Source of the DNA: Miscanthus floridulus
Lineage: Eukaryota > Streptophyta > Magnoliopsida > Poales > Poaceae
DNA: 64,000 nt
Direction of reading: 5' to 3'
Assembly: GCF_019320115.1 (NCBI RefSeq)
Contig: NC_089598.1
Span: 78,866,570-78,930,569, forward strand
Numbering within the stretch: position 1 is the stretch's first letter; each line of letters begins with the position of its first letter. The notes under the pieces were generated by a model. The model did no database searches and had not been told where the DNA came from. It saw only the letters and a program-made list of their open reading frames with translations. Positions 23,085 through 34,702 of the stretch are shown here, in pieces. The position numbers and the translations under genes are program-made.

Positions 23085-24150
23085 TGTTAAGCCTCGGGAT
23101 CAATGGTTTCTGACCGAAGGACCTCCCGATCGACCCCTCCATAATCACCCAGGGGCTCGGGGTTATACCCATCGGGTACGCTCGCGCGCACCCTCCGACA
23201 AAGAAACCTGACCGATCCTAGGCACGGCGCAGCCTCCACACAGGGCTCGAGAGCTAGCCCGGGCCTCAGGCTCCCGATCGATGACACACCAGAGCTCGGG
23301 CCTTGGCTCCTGCCCAGCCTACGACGCCAGCCAAGGCCCGGGCGCAAGAAGACAAGACCCGAGCCATCGAGGCTCGGGGGCTACCAGACGTCGTGCTTTG
23401 GGCATGGTCTTGTCGGCCACTCCTGCGACAGGGTCACGCACGGGCCGTGACACAAGAAAACAAGCTTCCCACAGCCTACAGGAGCTGAGCGGCACCCGGG
23501 ACCACGCGTCAACCCCTAGAGCCGACCTCCTTCGTCACCAAGAAGACACTAGAAGGACCACCTGGGGGAGGCCGGTCCAAGCCAACACAACCTGACATGC
23601 ATAGTGTCAGAACAGAACAGTCGGACGACGCCCAAGGCTTCTTCGGCTCCACGACACCACCACGGTCCACAGAGCGCCGCTGCAAGACCCTCCTGGACTC
23701 CGGCGCATGTAGACCGTAGACTCATCTCCCCAAACCACAATGTACACGATCTATCTCGTTGTATAAGGGATAAGGTCAGACCTAGGGGAGGGGAGAGGAA
23801 TCCAACACAGGTCATTCCAATCCATCCGCTCCTGCTCAGCACCGAGAGCAGGGCAACTGAGAGGAGGGGCACCGAGAGCTCCTCCACTGCATCCCATCAT
23901 CTTCCTCCTCTCTGACGAGGGGAAGACTCCACTGGTGGTGAGGAAACCTTAGGATTAGCACCAAGCTAACCCCCTACCAAAGCTTTCTTTACACTCTGTT
24001 GTAACCCTCCAATTTTGGGTGCTTTTGAGTATAAGGATCATCAGCTGCTGGACGTAGGGCATCGATTGGCCCGAACCAGGATAAACCGTTGCGTCCTCTT
24101 TATGATTCTTCTGTTCTTGAGTCCACCCGAGCCACCGGAGACCCGTACTA
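23085..24150 (+). repeat. Gypsy-type LTR, probably solo or truncated
   Basis: Starts TGTTAAGCCTCGGG. GC-rich with repeated GGCTCGGGGGCTA-like phrases, then a TTGTAACCCTCCAATTTTGGGTG stretch and AGTATAAGGATCATCAGCTGCTGGACGTAGGGCA, a common ending of grass gypsy LTRs. The right end (about 24110-24170) and any target copy could not be fixed, and no internal domains follow. Confidence 0.5.
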
Positions 24151-24489
24151 TGACACTGACATGCAGCGAAGAAATGAATGCCGCTTGTACTATTATTTGG
24201 TGTATTTATTTATCTTCTTACTCTGTCAAGTCCAATCTAACATGTCTGGTCAAAAAAGCAGATGGGTATAGCACGTCATACTGCATTCTTGTCCTTTCAA
24301 ACAAACAGTCGCTTGGCACCTGTAAGGAGGTGCGTCAGTGTGGGCCCTCTCACACTAGCAACGAAGAGGCGCATACACTGATAACGAAGGGGCGCATATA
24401 TTGGCATAGATCTCGAGGTTGTGAAAACAACCGTCTACTACGCGTGCGCACATCCTCCAAAAATCTCGGGCAGACGAAATGGCGGAACT
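24151..24489. other. Unassigned sequence left of gypsy unit 1
   Basis: No ORF or repeat I can name. The 3' LTR expected for the unit to the right is not visible here. Confidence 0.4.
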
Positions 24490-24510
24490 CTTGGTTATTT
24501 ATAATATAGA
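24490..24510 (+). promoter_or_regulatory. TATA-like element ahead of the antisense ORF of unit 1
   Basis: GTTATTTATAATATAG lies about 150 bases before the ATG at 24649, followed by a C-rich leader. This suggests its own plus-strand promoter. Confidence 0.35.
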
Positions 24511-24648
24511 ACTGGTAAGTTACTTTTTACCGATCCCCATTACCATTCGCCGCCACAGCCTTCCTCTTCCTCTTGCTAACCCTAATACCTCCGAGATCAT
24601 CACCAATCACCCCTCCACCGTATCCACCACCTTAGCAAGGGCGGATTC

Positions 24649-27600
24649 ATGGCGAAGAGTGACGCCCAAAAGAAAGCCAGAGTCATGGCGAAGGAGTGGT
24701 GGAAGTCAAGAAGCAACGAGCAGACCATCGAAGACCTCGTCATCATGGGAGTACTCCACAACAAGGCACGCGCCGGAAGGAGAAGGGTACCCCGATCCAC
24801 AACCAAGTGAGATTGTGGTTTTTGAAGATTTCTTCAAGCAGGGTTTTGGGGTTCTAGTGCACCCTTTCCTTCAGGGGCTCTGTTTGTATTATGAGATTGG
24901 GATTTGCAATCTGCATCCCAACTCGATTCTTCTTGTCTCCACCTTCATTCATCTTTGTGAAGCATATGGTGGCTTTCAGCCCCATTTCAACTTCTTTCGC
25001 CATCTTTTCTGCGGAAGAAAGGAAGCGGCGGCTCGAAGATAGCCGAAGGTGTGTACCTCAATCTGTGTGACAGGATGAAGGCCCAGTACTTGCACTGCCC
25101 TTGGAACACATCGCTAGACGACTAGTATAAGAAGTGGTTCTACATCCGTGAAGAGCCAAACATGATCACACTGTGCAACGTGGGGTTCATTCTAGAGAAG
25201 AAGAACAGCTGGTCGGAGAAGCCCGAGCACTTGGAACAGATCTTAGAACTTCTTGGGATGATCCTATGGAAGAAACTGGACGGTCCGAGCGTGGTCGGGA
25301 ACTTTATCAGCCAAATGATCCAGCCCTGCCAGAGGAGGGTACATCCTGGCTACGAGTACCAAGGTAGCGCAGACCCAGCGAGGACCAGACAAGAGGCGCT
25401 TGACAAGATAGAAGTCAAAGCTAGGATTAGAGAGCTATTCAACTTAGCTAATCCAAATTATGTCAGGTTGAGCGACATCGAGCACGCTTTCAAGCTGGCC
25501 CAACCTCCCCCAAAGGTAAATTATGCTACCGTGTACCCGTAGTGTTATGTTGTAACAGAAACTTACTGTGTTATCGCCTTTATGTGTCCTAGATTAATGG
25601 TCATGACAGAGCAGCATTGTTCGTGTCTCCACCCCCTGGTGTGGATTGGCCGCAAGTTGCCGGCCCAACCGCCCAGACTAGCGTCGGGATTGAAGACGTC
25701 GACTGGGCTGTACTCGGAGTTGGGGAGGAAGCAACGGCCAGAGCTACTGGTAAGCGGTCGGCGGCCAGCAAGCGTCGTCAGGCCATCTTTACATTGTTAG
25801 ATGATGAAACAGAGGATGCAAACATCTTTCGACTTGTCCCTCGAAAGAGGAGGAGGCAACTGGAGTCGATGGAGCAGGGTGGCTCCTCCATGCTAGTGGG
25901 ACTCGCATCGCCGACCACTGCAGTGCAGAGGACAAGCGGCAAAGGGGTCAAACATCAAGCCCCGGCGCCAGTACTGGTCGTAGAAAGAGACCCAGTGGCA
26001 CCCGCAGAGCACGTGGAGCAAGCACGGCCGAAGAGACACGCCTTCGCCACATTATTCCATGCTTCCAAGCTGTCAGTATTTGTAACCTTGATGTAAGCTT
26101 ACAATTTATATTGAATATTGTTGTCTTCTGAACTTATCTCTAATATATTAGGTCTGTGTCCACCAAAAATCCCGACCAACTAGCTGGGAGCGGCGTGGCT
26201 CCGCCAGCAATGTCGGAGAAAACTGCCCAGCAGCCGGCTATGGAGGAACCTATAGCAGAAAGTTCGCTGGAGCATTAGCAGACGAGCGGCCAGACAACAG
26301 TCCCTAAGCAGTTGGTCAAGGGGAGAGCCAAGCCAAGTACAGGTGCTCCGAGCACTAACCCTGCTGAAGGGGACACTTCAGCACCAAGGGTAATAGACCA
26401 AACCGAGGAGCAGCAGCCGAAGGTGGCATAGAGCACGTTTATCGATGCTACATCCCATGGGAAAGCCATAGTGATCACAAAAGCTACAAACTCCAGACCA
26501 GCACCGCTACCAGAAGAAGAGGCCAAAGAGGACGAAGTAGAAGAGGTCCTGGGCCGTCCCCAGGACAAGCAACAACATGTATATGTGTCACGCTGGCGGA
26601 ACGACCAATGGGTTATGCATGAGGAAATCCCAGTGGTCGAAGAGACCATGAAAGTTGAACGAGCGGCAAAACGTCTGGTGATGGAAGTCCAGGTATGTTT
26701 TGCTTGACCACTTGATCCTGCTATCCAGTCAAACTGTCTGACTTAGCTTTTTTACATGCAGGACTTGATGAAGACCGCAAGGTACCGAAAGAAGTGCTTC
26801 GACCAGATTGAGGGGATCACAGCAAGCAATAAAGAACTGGCGGCCGAGGTGGAACGCTTGCGCCACCAACTTGAAGCCACCAACCAGGAGAGGACGGAGC
26901 AAGAGGCACAGAACCAGAACCTAGTCGTCCAGCTCAGTAACAAAGAGCAGGAAAAAACAAGTAAGTTGTCACTTTATCACAACAAGTACATGACACGTGT
27001 TGTTGCATTATTGGTAGTAATAGCTGTAGTGTAGGCTTAGAAGCCGAAGTAGTCCATCTCCAAGAGGACAATAGCCATGTGGCCGTAGAGTGTGGTCGCC
27101 TGAAGGAGGACAATAAGAAACTAGCGCACGACCAGTTGTAACTCCGGGACCGCACAACCAAGATGAAGGAGGAACTAAAAAGTAAGTGTTCCAAACCACC
27201 TTGCTCACTCTGTTGCCTGCCTTATCTTGTCGTGGCGTGAAATTTTAATGTCTTGTGTGGTTTGTAGTTTTAAAAGTCAATGCCAAGAAGCATCTGGAAA
27301 ACATGATGAAAGATCATGACGGCTAGAAGGCGCGATGCCTAGAGATCACCGAGGATCGGGACACATGGAAGAACCGGTGCTAGGAAGTGGAAACTGGCAT
27401 TTTGCCCATCCTTGACCTTATCGACCCAGCGCTTACAGAGGAAGTGCTAAGGATGCCGCAGCTCGGACTGGTCGAGAGATGCCGAAAGGCATGGGGATGG
27501 TTCCAAGAGTTCGTGAAGGAGGCGGGTGAGTACACAGGCGCAACATGTGCTAAGCATGGTGCGTGCCCACTACCCCCTGATTGATCTCAAGCGCCTGGAG

Positions 27601-27860
27601 GCTGGGTACCCAAAGGAGGTAGATCCAGACAAGACTGAGGAGCTTCGAATGACCCAGTTGGACCTGTCTTCAAAGATAATTGGCGACATTAACATGTGTG
27701 GAGGTGGAACAGCACCTGTACAGGGTACGCCATCAACAAGTCAGTTGGAAACGCCATCAGTTGTGAGCCAACCGACGAAGCCTGCGGTCTCGACCAGCCA
27801 GGCATCGGCGGGGCCATCCTCTTCAGCTCGACCAGTACAAGAGTCCCTGAGATTCGAGTA
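24649..27860 (+). pseudogene. Antisense accessory gene of gypsy unit 1 ('putative gypsy type transposon' family), spliced, broken
   Basis: On the strand opposite gag. ATG at 24649 opens MAKSDAQKKARVMAKEWWKS; a frameshift follows near 24780, then the recognisable PF04195-type domain (VVFEDFFKQGFG, FLQGLCLYYEIGICNLHPNS, HLCEAYGGFQPHFNFFRHLF; later QYLHCPWNTS, KKWFYIREEPN). A TAG at 25120 stands where Trp precedes YKKWF. Introns with GT-AG ends are visible (for example 25516-25591 and 26957-27038). The second half is coiled coil and Ser/Thr-rich, ending SMVRAHYPLIDLKRLEAGYPKE and a tail. Antisense ORFs between pol and the 3' LTR are known in Tat-lineage elements; the function is unknown. Confidence 0.65.
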
Positions 27861-28240
27861 GGATGTTGGAAGCAGCGAGCAGTAGGTGCCGCGTGCCCCG
27901 ACCAGCCAACAGGATAGGCTAGAGCTGTAGAAGAAGGACGTAGTTGTGTTATTGTAAACTTGGGCCTCTTCAGGCAAGCTTGTAATAACGTAACTGTATA
28001 TCATCAGAAGCTTATTTGTTTTGTATAAAACGTATTTAAGCTTGAAACTCATGTTGGTGTAACTAAGTGAGAACATGTTAGCATTCTGTTTAGTTGTACC
28101 AGTTTACTCGACACGTCATCCTAAAAAGTTTGTACGGCCCTGATTTGCCATATGGTCAGAGTGTGAGGTGCGTGACCTGTGCACACGTAGACGTGGACAA
28201 GTCAAACCAGGGGAACCTACCGATCACCCGTAGCGTAGAG

Positions 28241-28244
28241 AGCG
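28241..28244. other. Deletion junction removing pol from gypsy unit 1
   Basis: Left of the junction the sequence tracks 32600-32720 of unit 2 (GATCACCCGTAGCGTAGAGAG); right of it tracks 37446 onward (CTGTGACTGATTCAGG). A few shared bases (GAG/AGAG) sit at the join, as in end-joining or illegitimate recombination. Confidence 0.75.
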
Positions 28245-30376
28245 CTGTGACTGATTCAGGTCTCTTACGGAGGAGCTTATCCCTTAGGGCGTCGTGGAAG
28301 CGTAGGCCAGTGATAAAAGCCTCGATTGCCTCATTGTTGGAGATTGACGGGACCTTGATGCGCATCTCCGAGAAACGCCGGATGTACTCACATAGTGACT
28401 CATCCTTCCAATCTTGAATCCGCTGCAGATCATATTTGTTGTCGGGTTACTCGCAAGTAGCAATGAAGTTGTTGATGAAGGCTTGCTTGAGCTCTTGCCA
28501 AGAATCAAAGTAGTTCACCGGCAAGCTGACCAGCCATTGGTGACCTGCATGGCCAACAACGTCTAGGAAGTAGTTAGACATGATGTGCTCGTCAGCCATG
28601 GCTGATCTGCATGCAGTTTCGTAGAGCATGATTCATAATTCGGGGTTCTCCTTGCCGTTGTACTTCTGAAGTTTTTCGAGCTTGAAGTTCTTGGGCCATA
28701 TAACTTGGCGAAGGTGCGGAGTAAACTGCTTCAAACCCGGCGGGTCGTGGTAGTATCATATTCCATATGGCGATAGCTTTTGTGGGATGCACGATCGTTG
28801 GCTCTCTAGTTGATGCGATCGCGTAGATCACGTCCTCCGAGGTAATGGCGGAGATCATTATTGCCATCACGGCGATCTCGGTTGCCATCTAGATTAGCCC
28901 TGTGACCATGGTTATCACGGCGATTATCGTGGTTGTCTCAGTAGTTGTCATCTCGAACATCGCGGCGGTTGTCATCCCGACCACCATCATGGCCACTGTT
29001 TCCGCCTTGACGGTTGTCTGATGGGTTGTTGTTGCGCGAGCCACGTTGGTTGGGTGGCTATGAGCGACTTGAGTACTGGCGGCTGTGGCTTGACTCGACT
29101 GAGACGGATGGAGCCCAGGCTTAATTTACAATCTCTATGGTCTGGACCATAGTAGCCGTTAGGTAAGCTTGTATATCATCGCGAACTGCCTGGGTTTCCA
29201 GGGTATTGGGTAGCCGTTGCATTATTGCCATAGCAACGGCTACGTTGGCGCTTGGAGTCCTAAATACCTATTTGTCCCCCACCCTATTGAAGGCATTGTT
29301 GAGGTCACGTAGCTGGACCCTTATGCATCGTGCCTCCTCTTCTGCTTCGGCTTCGATTTGTCGACAATTAAAATGGTCAATATTGCATGCTTCGTGTGCA
29401 ATCCTTTCTTGTTCTGTCTCGCCAACTGCTGGTGGCTCGTCATTACTGACAACATTGATCAAATCCCCTCGCCTTGGTGGGAAAGATGGGAATTGTGGGA
29501 ACCCCAGGCCATGGTCTAGGATATCTAGATCGTATTCAACGCCTTCATCGTCGTGATGCTGGAGCTCAGTGTGGACGGAGGCATTAGATGCGATGCCAGA
29601 CAAGGAGCTAGAGTCACCCTCTTGGACTATGTGGATGGACCCTTCTTGATAATCCTCAATCTGGATCATGTTGACGAAGTTGCGTGGCTTCGGCCGAGGT
29701 CGATGTATAAAACATAGATCCGAGCAGCGTTATATATTATACGCATAGTTGGAGGCAGCATTTTGCAGGTCATAGGGCTGGGCCTGGTAGTTCTCTGTTG
29801 AGGCTTCGTACTCAGAGAGCTAGAGACCCATCATGGAGGCTGGCCGGCGATGAGCGGAGCGCCCTTCAGGAGTAGATATGACCACGAGATCTGTACCAAG
29901 TCGCGTAGGACGACTGGCCCGAGCTGGTCAGGTAGATCTGTTGTGGGGAGCAGTTACCTGCTCATTAGGTTGAATTTGAATTGCACTTACTAGAGCTAGG
30001 GTTTCAGTGAGTTTGGTGCCGACCCGATCGATGGAGTCGAGCAGGTCGATGTTGTCGATCTGCTTCCCTTTGTAGCGGGGAAGCGGACGATGGGTTGTCG
30101 GCGTGGCTAAGATGATGCGGGCATGGTCGAAGCCAGATGTACCATGGTTGGAGCCATATCCACCATGGTCGGAGCCGTATCCATCGTGGTTGGAGCCATA
30201 TCCACCGTGGTCGGAGCCGTAGCCGCTACAGGTGAAGCAGCGGTCGACACAGATTGAATCCACGCCTCCTCCGTGGTCATGGCGATGAAGTCATCGGAGC
30301 CAGTGGTCCAGGTGATCTGACCGACGGTGAACGTGAGGCCATTCGGTGTAGCCATGGAGCCGGGGATGATGACCAT
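28244..30376 (-). pseudogene. Gag of gypsy unit 1, decayed and 3'-truncated
   Basis: From ATG 30376 (MVIIPGSMATPNGLTFTVGQITW) pieces in several frames match the gag of unit 2. These include the acidic middle (29669-29268, HHDDEGVEYDLDILDHGLGFPQF), the Arg/Asp-rich repeats (28880-29040) and the retrotransposon gag core LYETACRSAMADEHIMSNYF / FDSWQELKQAFINNFIA (28629-28447). It is cut at about 28241-28244, before the zinc finger, by the pol deletion. Tandem GGYGSNHDGYGSDH repeats around 30130-30220 occur only in this copy. Confidence 0.7.
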
Positions 30377-30424
30377 CTTGTTCGCTTAGAGAGCAGTATG
30401 CACACCCCCTACCTAGCGCGCCAC

Positions 30425-30893
30425 TATTGACGAAATATGGTCAGCAGTCTACCTAGGGGTATGTCCAAGGTAGTAGATTATCGGCAGACAGATGCGCAAG
30501 CCACAAACAAGATGGTGACGCAAGACAGACATGAGGTTTTATCCAGGTTCGGCCGCCAAGAAGGCGTAATACCTACGTCCTACATCTGATTGTATTGCTG
30601 TATGTCAATGAGAGATGTTTTTAGAGGGGTCCCCTACCCACCTTATATAGTCCGAGGGGCAGGGTTATAGATCTAGAAACTAATCCTAACCAGTTACAAT
30701 TGCCATAGGTGGCCGGATAAGGACTCCTATTCTAACCGACCAGGATCTTGCTTGATCTCCAAATCTGCCTTGACTCCTTGCGCGGGACTCTGAACAGGTT
30801 GGCCGGGCCGCGCGTCGTCTTCTAGTGGACCGGACCCCTGATCTGGGCCAGCCCAAGTCTAGCCGTAAGGGTATAGGGGTTAATACCCCCACA
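30425..30893 (-). repeat. LTR between gypsy units 1 and 2 (469 bp)
   Basis: Aligns over its whole length with the LTR at 39593-40061, about nine in ten positions identical by eye. Minus strand starts TGTGGGGGTATTAACCCC. The left side has the same post-LTR primer-site context (GCGCGCTAGGTAGGGGGTGTG) as the other LTR; the right side runs directly into internal 3' sequence of unit 2, with no target-site copy. Confidence 0.85.
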
Positions 30894-31389
30894 CTTGGGC
30901 TCCTAGAAGGGGTTGACCCGATCGAGGTGAGTTTTGACCTTTCCCCATGAGGGAAGGCCATCACCGAGCCATCAGCCCAGAAGTGCCGTCTCCTGAGCCA
31001 GTACCCGCTTGCCAACCTCCTTCACCAGACCACCTCTCCAACAACAAAAACTAAGATAAGTCCTGTCCTCCTGACCTTCTTGCTTCACTTGACTTCACTG
31101 TTGTCTCCTTAAACCCAAGCAAGTCCAACGGTAGCTTGGCTAACCACCTGTTACCCTCTATGAAGGTGAACTGCAGCATAGGGCCCCTGAGCAAGGCGAG
31201 GACTAGTCAGACAGAGCAAGAGGAACGAGTGAAGGGTTGGCAAGGTGCTAATGGAATGGCCCTAGCCACTGCATTACCAACTATGTCCCTTATCCCTTCT
31301 CTTGTGTTCATTTTGTTTGTTTGCAACTATCTCTGTCTCCCGATCCTTCATCGGATCGCACCTCCCAACCGCGTGTCGGCACAAGACCC
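30894..31389. other. 3' internal end of gypsy unit 2, no match in unit 1
   Basis: Between the shared LTR and the point (31390) where similarity to the unit 1 antisense gene starts. The minus strand next to the LTR reads TTCTAGGAGCCCAAG, a possible degenerate polypurine tract. The first half of the antisense gene (PF04195-type domain) is absent here. Confidence 0.5.
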
Positions 31390-32386
31390 CTCAGAAGGGT
31401 CATCCAGCTCAGTAAGAAAGAGCGGGAAAGAACAAGTAAGTAGCCATTTTATCATACTAACTACTGACAAGTGTTGTTGCGCTGTTGGTAGTAACAGCTG
31501 TAGTGCAGGCTTAGAAGCTGAAGTGATCCATCTCCGAGAGGAGAACAGTTGTGTGGTTGGGGAGTGTGATCGCCTAAACGAGGACAACAGAAAACTGGCG
31601 CAAGACCAGTCACAGCTCTGGGACCACACGACCAAGATGACAGAAGAGCTGAAAGGTAAGTTGTCCAACCACCTTTGCTCATTTTTGTTGCCTACTGTAG
31701 TTTGGCATGGTCTATTGTCTTAACAACGTGTGTGGTTTGCAGTTATAAAAATCAATGCAAAGAAGCATCTGGAGGCCATGATGAAAGACCGTGACGGTTG
31801 GAAAGCGCAATGCCAAGAGATCACCAAGGATCGTGACACCTAGAAAAGCCGATGCCAGGAGGTGGCAAAGGACATTTTGCTGGTCCTTAACCTCGTCGAT
31901 CTGGCGCTAGCAGAAGATGTGCCAAGGACGCCGTAGCTGGGATTGATCGAGAGATGCCAAAGGGCATGGGGATGGTTCCAGGGGTTCATGAAGGAGGCGG
32001 GAGAGTACGCAGGTGCACATGTGCTAAGCATGGTACATGCTCACTATCCCCTGATTGATCTCAAGCATCTAGAGGCTAGATACCCAAAGGAGACAGATCT
32101 AGACATGGCCGAGGAGCTACAGATGACCCAGCTGGACTTGTCGGCGAAAATAATTGGCGATATTAACCTGTGTGGAGGTGCGACACCACCCGTACAAGGA
32201 ACACCGTCAACAAGTCAGCTGGGAGCACCGTCATCTTCAAGCCAATCGGCGAAGCCTGCGGTCTCAACCAGCCAGGCATCGATGGGGCCATCTTCTTTAG
32301 CTCAATCAATGCCAGAGTCCCCAAGACCCGAGCACGATGTCAGGCCCAGTGAGCGGCAGGCGCCGCGTGCCCCGACCAGCCAATAG
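31390..32386 (+). pseudogene. Antisense accessory gene of gypsy unit 2, N-terminal half missing
   Basis: Matches the second half of the antisense gene of unit 1 (from about 26920 there). Exons and introns are conserved: a donor after GAACAAG at 31436, acceptor TGCAG near 31508, then EAEVIHLREENSCVVGECDRLNEDNRKLAQDQ, a coiled coil. The last exon is at 31943-32386 with SMVHAHYPLIDLKHLEARYPKE and a Ser/Pro/Thr-rich tail (GTPSTSQL repeats). An in-frame stop (TAG at 31842) adds to the damage. Confidence 0.6.
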
Positions 32387-32944
32387 TGTATGCTATAGCT
32401 ATAGAAGAAGATGTAGTTGGGTTATTGTAAACTTGGACCTTTTCAGGCAAGCTTGTAATAACGTAACTGTATATCAACATAAGCTTGTTTGTTTTGTAGA
32501 AAACGTGTTTAAGCTCAGATATCGTGTTGATGTAACTAAGTTAGAACATGTTGGCGTTCTATTTAGTTGTACCAGTTTAGTCGACACATCATCCTGAAAG
32601 GTTTGTATGGCCCTAGTTTGTCTTGTGGTCAGAGTGTGAGGTGCATAGCTTGTGCACACGTAGGAACACACAAGTCAAACCAGAGAACACCTGTCGATCA
32701 CCCATAGCGTAGAGAGGGGATCCTATGCACGCGTTGGGAGGAACCAGAGACAGGGCCTGCTCTAAGAACCTGAGAAGAAATGGTGGTCAGTTTTAACTAG
32801 TAGAGTTAGAATAACAATAGACTTCGAAGTGACACATTAAAGTGGTCGGAGAAATCATAATAGCTTTATTGAAATAAATCAAAAGTACAAGAGGGGTACA
32901 TATCTTAGTAGCTAAGCATAAAAACGCCTAAGCTTGTCGATGTG

Positions 32945-33745
32945 CTAGGAATTGGGTATGTTTGTGCCGTCTAGGCGAGCTAACCTGTAAGATGTAGGGC
33001 ATGTAACCTCCTTGACCATGAAGGGTCCTTCCCATAGGGTTGCGAGTTTGTGGACACCAGCCTGATTCATCTTCCACTTCAGGACCAGGTCCCCGACCAC
33101 GAAGAACCGCTCCTTGATGTTCTTGTTGTAGTACCTACGCAAAATAGCAAGGTATTTGGCTATACGTACGCAAGAATCGAGCCGCTTCTCTTCTGCACTA
33201 TTCACTTCTAGCTCCCGCACTTCATTAGCCTTGTCTTCGTCGAAGTTCTCTACCCGTGCTGATCTAAAGGCTATATCTGCTGGGAGCACTGCCTCAGCGC
33301 CATAAACCATAAAGTATGGTGATACGCTGGTATTGCGACTGGGCTAGGTTCTGAGACCCCAGACCACGGCTGGTAACTCTTTGAACCAACTTTCAGGAGC
33401 TTTGTCATTCTCTTTGTACATCCTCTTCTTAAGTGCATCTAGGATCATACCATTTGCCTGCTCGACCTATCCATTAGCTCTAGGGTGTGCCATCGAGACG
33501 TATTTTATTACTATGCTCCTTTCATCACAGAAGTCCCAAAAAGCATTCCTGGTGAACTGAGTACCCAGATCAGTGATGATGCTATTGGGTATGCCGAAGC
33601 AGTGGATGACCTGGTCGAGGAACACGATAGCCTTTTCTGAAGATGCCTTGACCAGGGGCATGTATTCTATCCACTTGGAGAATTTGTCGATCAGCACAAA
33701 GACGTATGTAAATTTCCTAGGGGCCGGTTTGAAAGGCCCAATCAT
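32945..33745 (-). pseudogene. Gypsy integrase, unit 2
   Basis: Core domain fragment 33745-33467 has MIGPFKPAPRKFTYVFVLID KFSKW and SIITDLGTQF. The usual Asn after the Asp is Leu. Then a C-terminal piece 33310-32945 with MVYGAEAVLPADI and the chromodomain-less GPFMVKEVTCPTSYRLARLDG ending. Stops lie between and before them. Confidence 0.8.
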
Positions 33746-33988
33746 ATCTAGTCCCCAACATGCGAAGGGCTAAGAGGCTGGTATAGTCTAAATCTCATGT
33801 GCTAGTACATGGATTCTCTTGGTGAAAAACTAACAACCTTCACAATGATGGACTAGCTTCTCTGCATCGGCTACGGCTGACGGCCAATAGAACCCTGCTC
33901 GAAAAGCCTTGCTGACCAGCGTTCTCGAGGCCATGTGGTTGCCGCAGGAGCCAAAGTGGATTTTGTCTAGGAGATGTTCACCATCCTC

Positions 33989-34681
33989 CTAGGTTATACA
34001 CTTCATCAAGATTTCTTCCTTTGCGTTTTTGCGCCACAATTTGCCATCGACGAGCAGATACTGCTTACTGCGATGCATCAGGCGTTCGTTTTCTGTCCAA
34101 TCAGTGTAACCGCTACCATATGTCAGGTACTTGATGAAAGGTACTCTCCAGTCGGGCTTCTTAATGGTCGGAGGTGGTGTGGTGATGTTTGACGCCGGAA
34201 CCATAGCCACCAATGGTTGGTCTGGAGGCTTGTCGACCGTGGGATCTTCTTCTTTGATGGAGGGCGTGAGCAGGTCTTGAACAAATACGCCTTGTGGGAC
34301 TTTGGCTCGGGATGATCCTAACTTTGACAGCGCATCTGCTGCTTGATTTTTGTCCCAGACCACATATGTGTACTCGATGCCATAGAACTTGCCTTTCAGC
34401 TTTCTGATCGCTTTGCAGTATGCGTCCATCTTTTCGCTGGTCGTATCCCAGTCCTTGTTGAGTTGGTTGATGACCAGAGCTGAGTCTCCATAGACATAGA
34501 GACACTTGACACCGAGCTCGACCATAATGCGTAGACCATGTAGGCATGCTTCGTACTCGGTGACGTTATTAGATGCCGGGAAATAAATCCTGAGGACATA
34601 TCGGAGCTGCTCCTTAGATGGTGATATGAAAAGGACTCCTGCTCCTACACCGTCGATGTTGAGAGAGCCGTCGAAGTACAT
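33989..34681 (-). pseudogene. Second (archaeal-type) RNase H, unit 2
   Basis: A 230-codon open piece beginning MYFDGSLNIDGVGAGVLFISP, with EYEACLHGLRIMVELGV, YGDSALVINQLNKDW and NQAADALSKLGS. These are the acidic catalytic positions and signature of the additional RNase H of Tat elements. It leads into the integrase zinc-binding region near 34000. Confidence 0.85.
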
Positions 34682-34702
34682 CTTCCAATACTCAGCAGGC
34701 CC

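Larger units (their letters stand above)
24490..30893 (-). mobile_element. Tat-type gypsy unit 1, pol-deleted derivative
   Basis: Minus-strand unit with 5' LTR 30893-30425, gag 30376 to about 28244, then an abrupt join to the downstream antisense-ORF region (28240-24490). No protease, RT, RNase H or integrase remains. Compared with unit 2 the join links sequence equivalent to 37446 directly to sequence equivalent to 32720, so about 4.7 kb is missing. No left LTR was found. The unit would depend on enzymes from elsewhere. Confidence 0.8.

Noticed and set aside
24151..24489. Possible 3' LTR of gypsy unit 1
   Set aside because: No similarity by eye to the 469-bp LTRs at 30425 and 39593.
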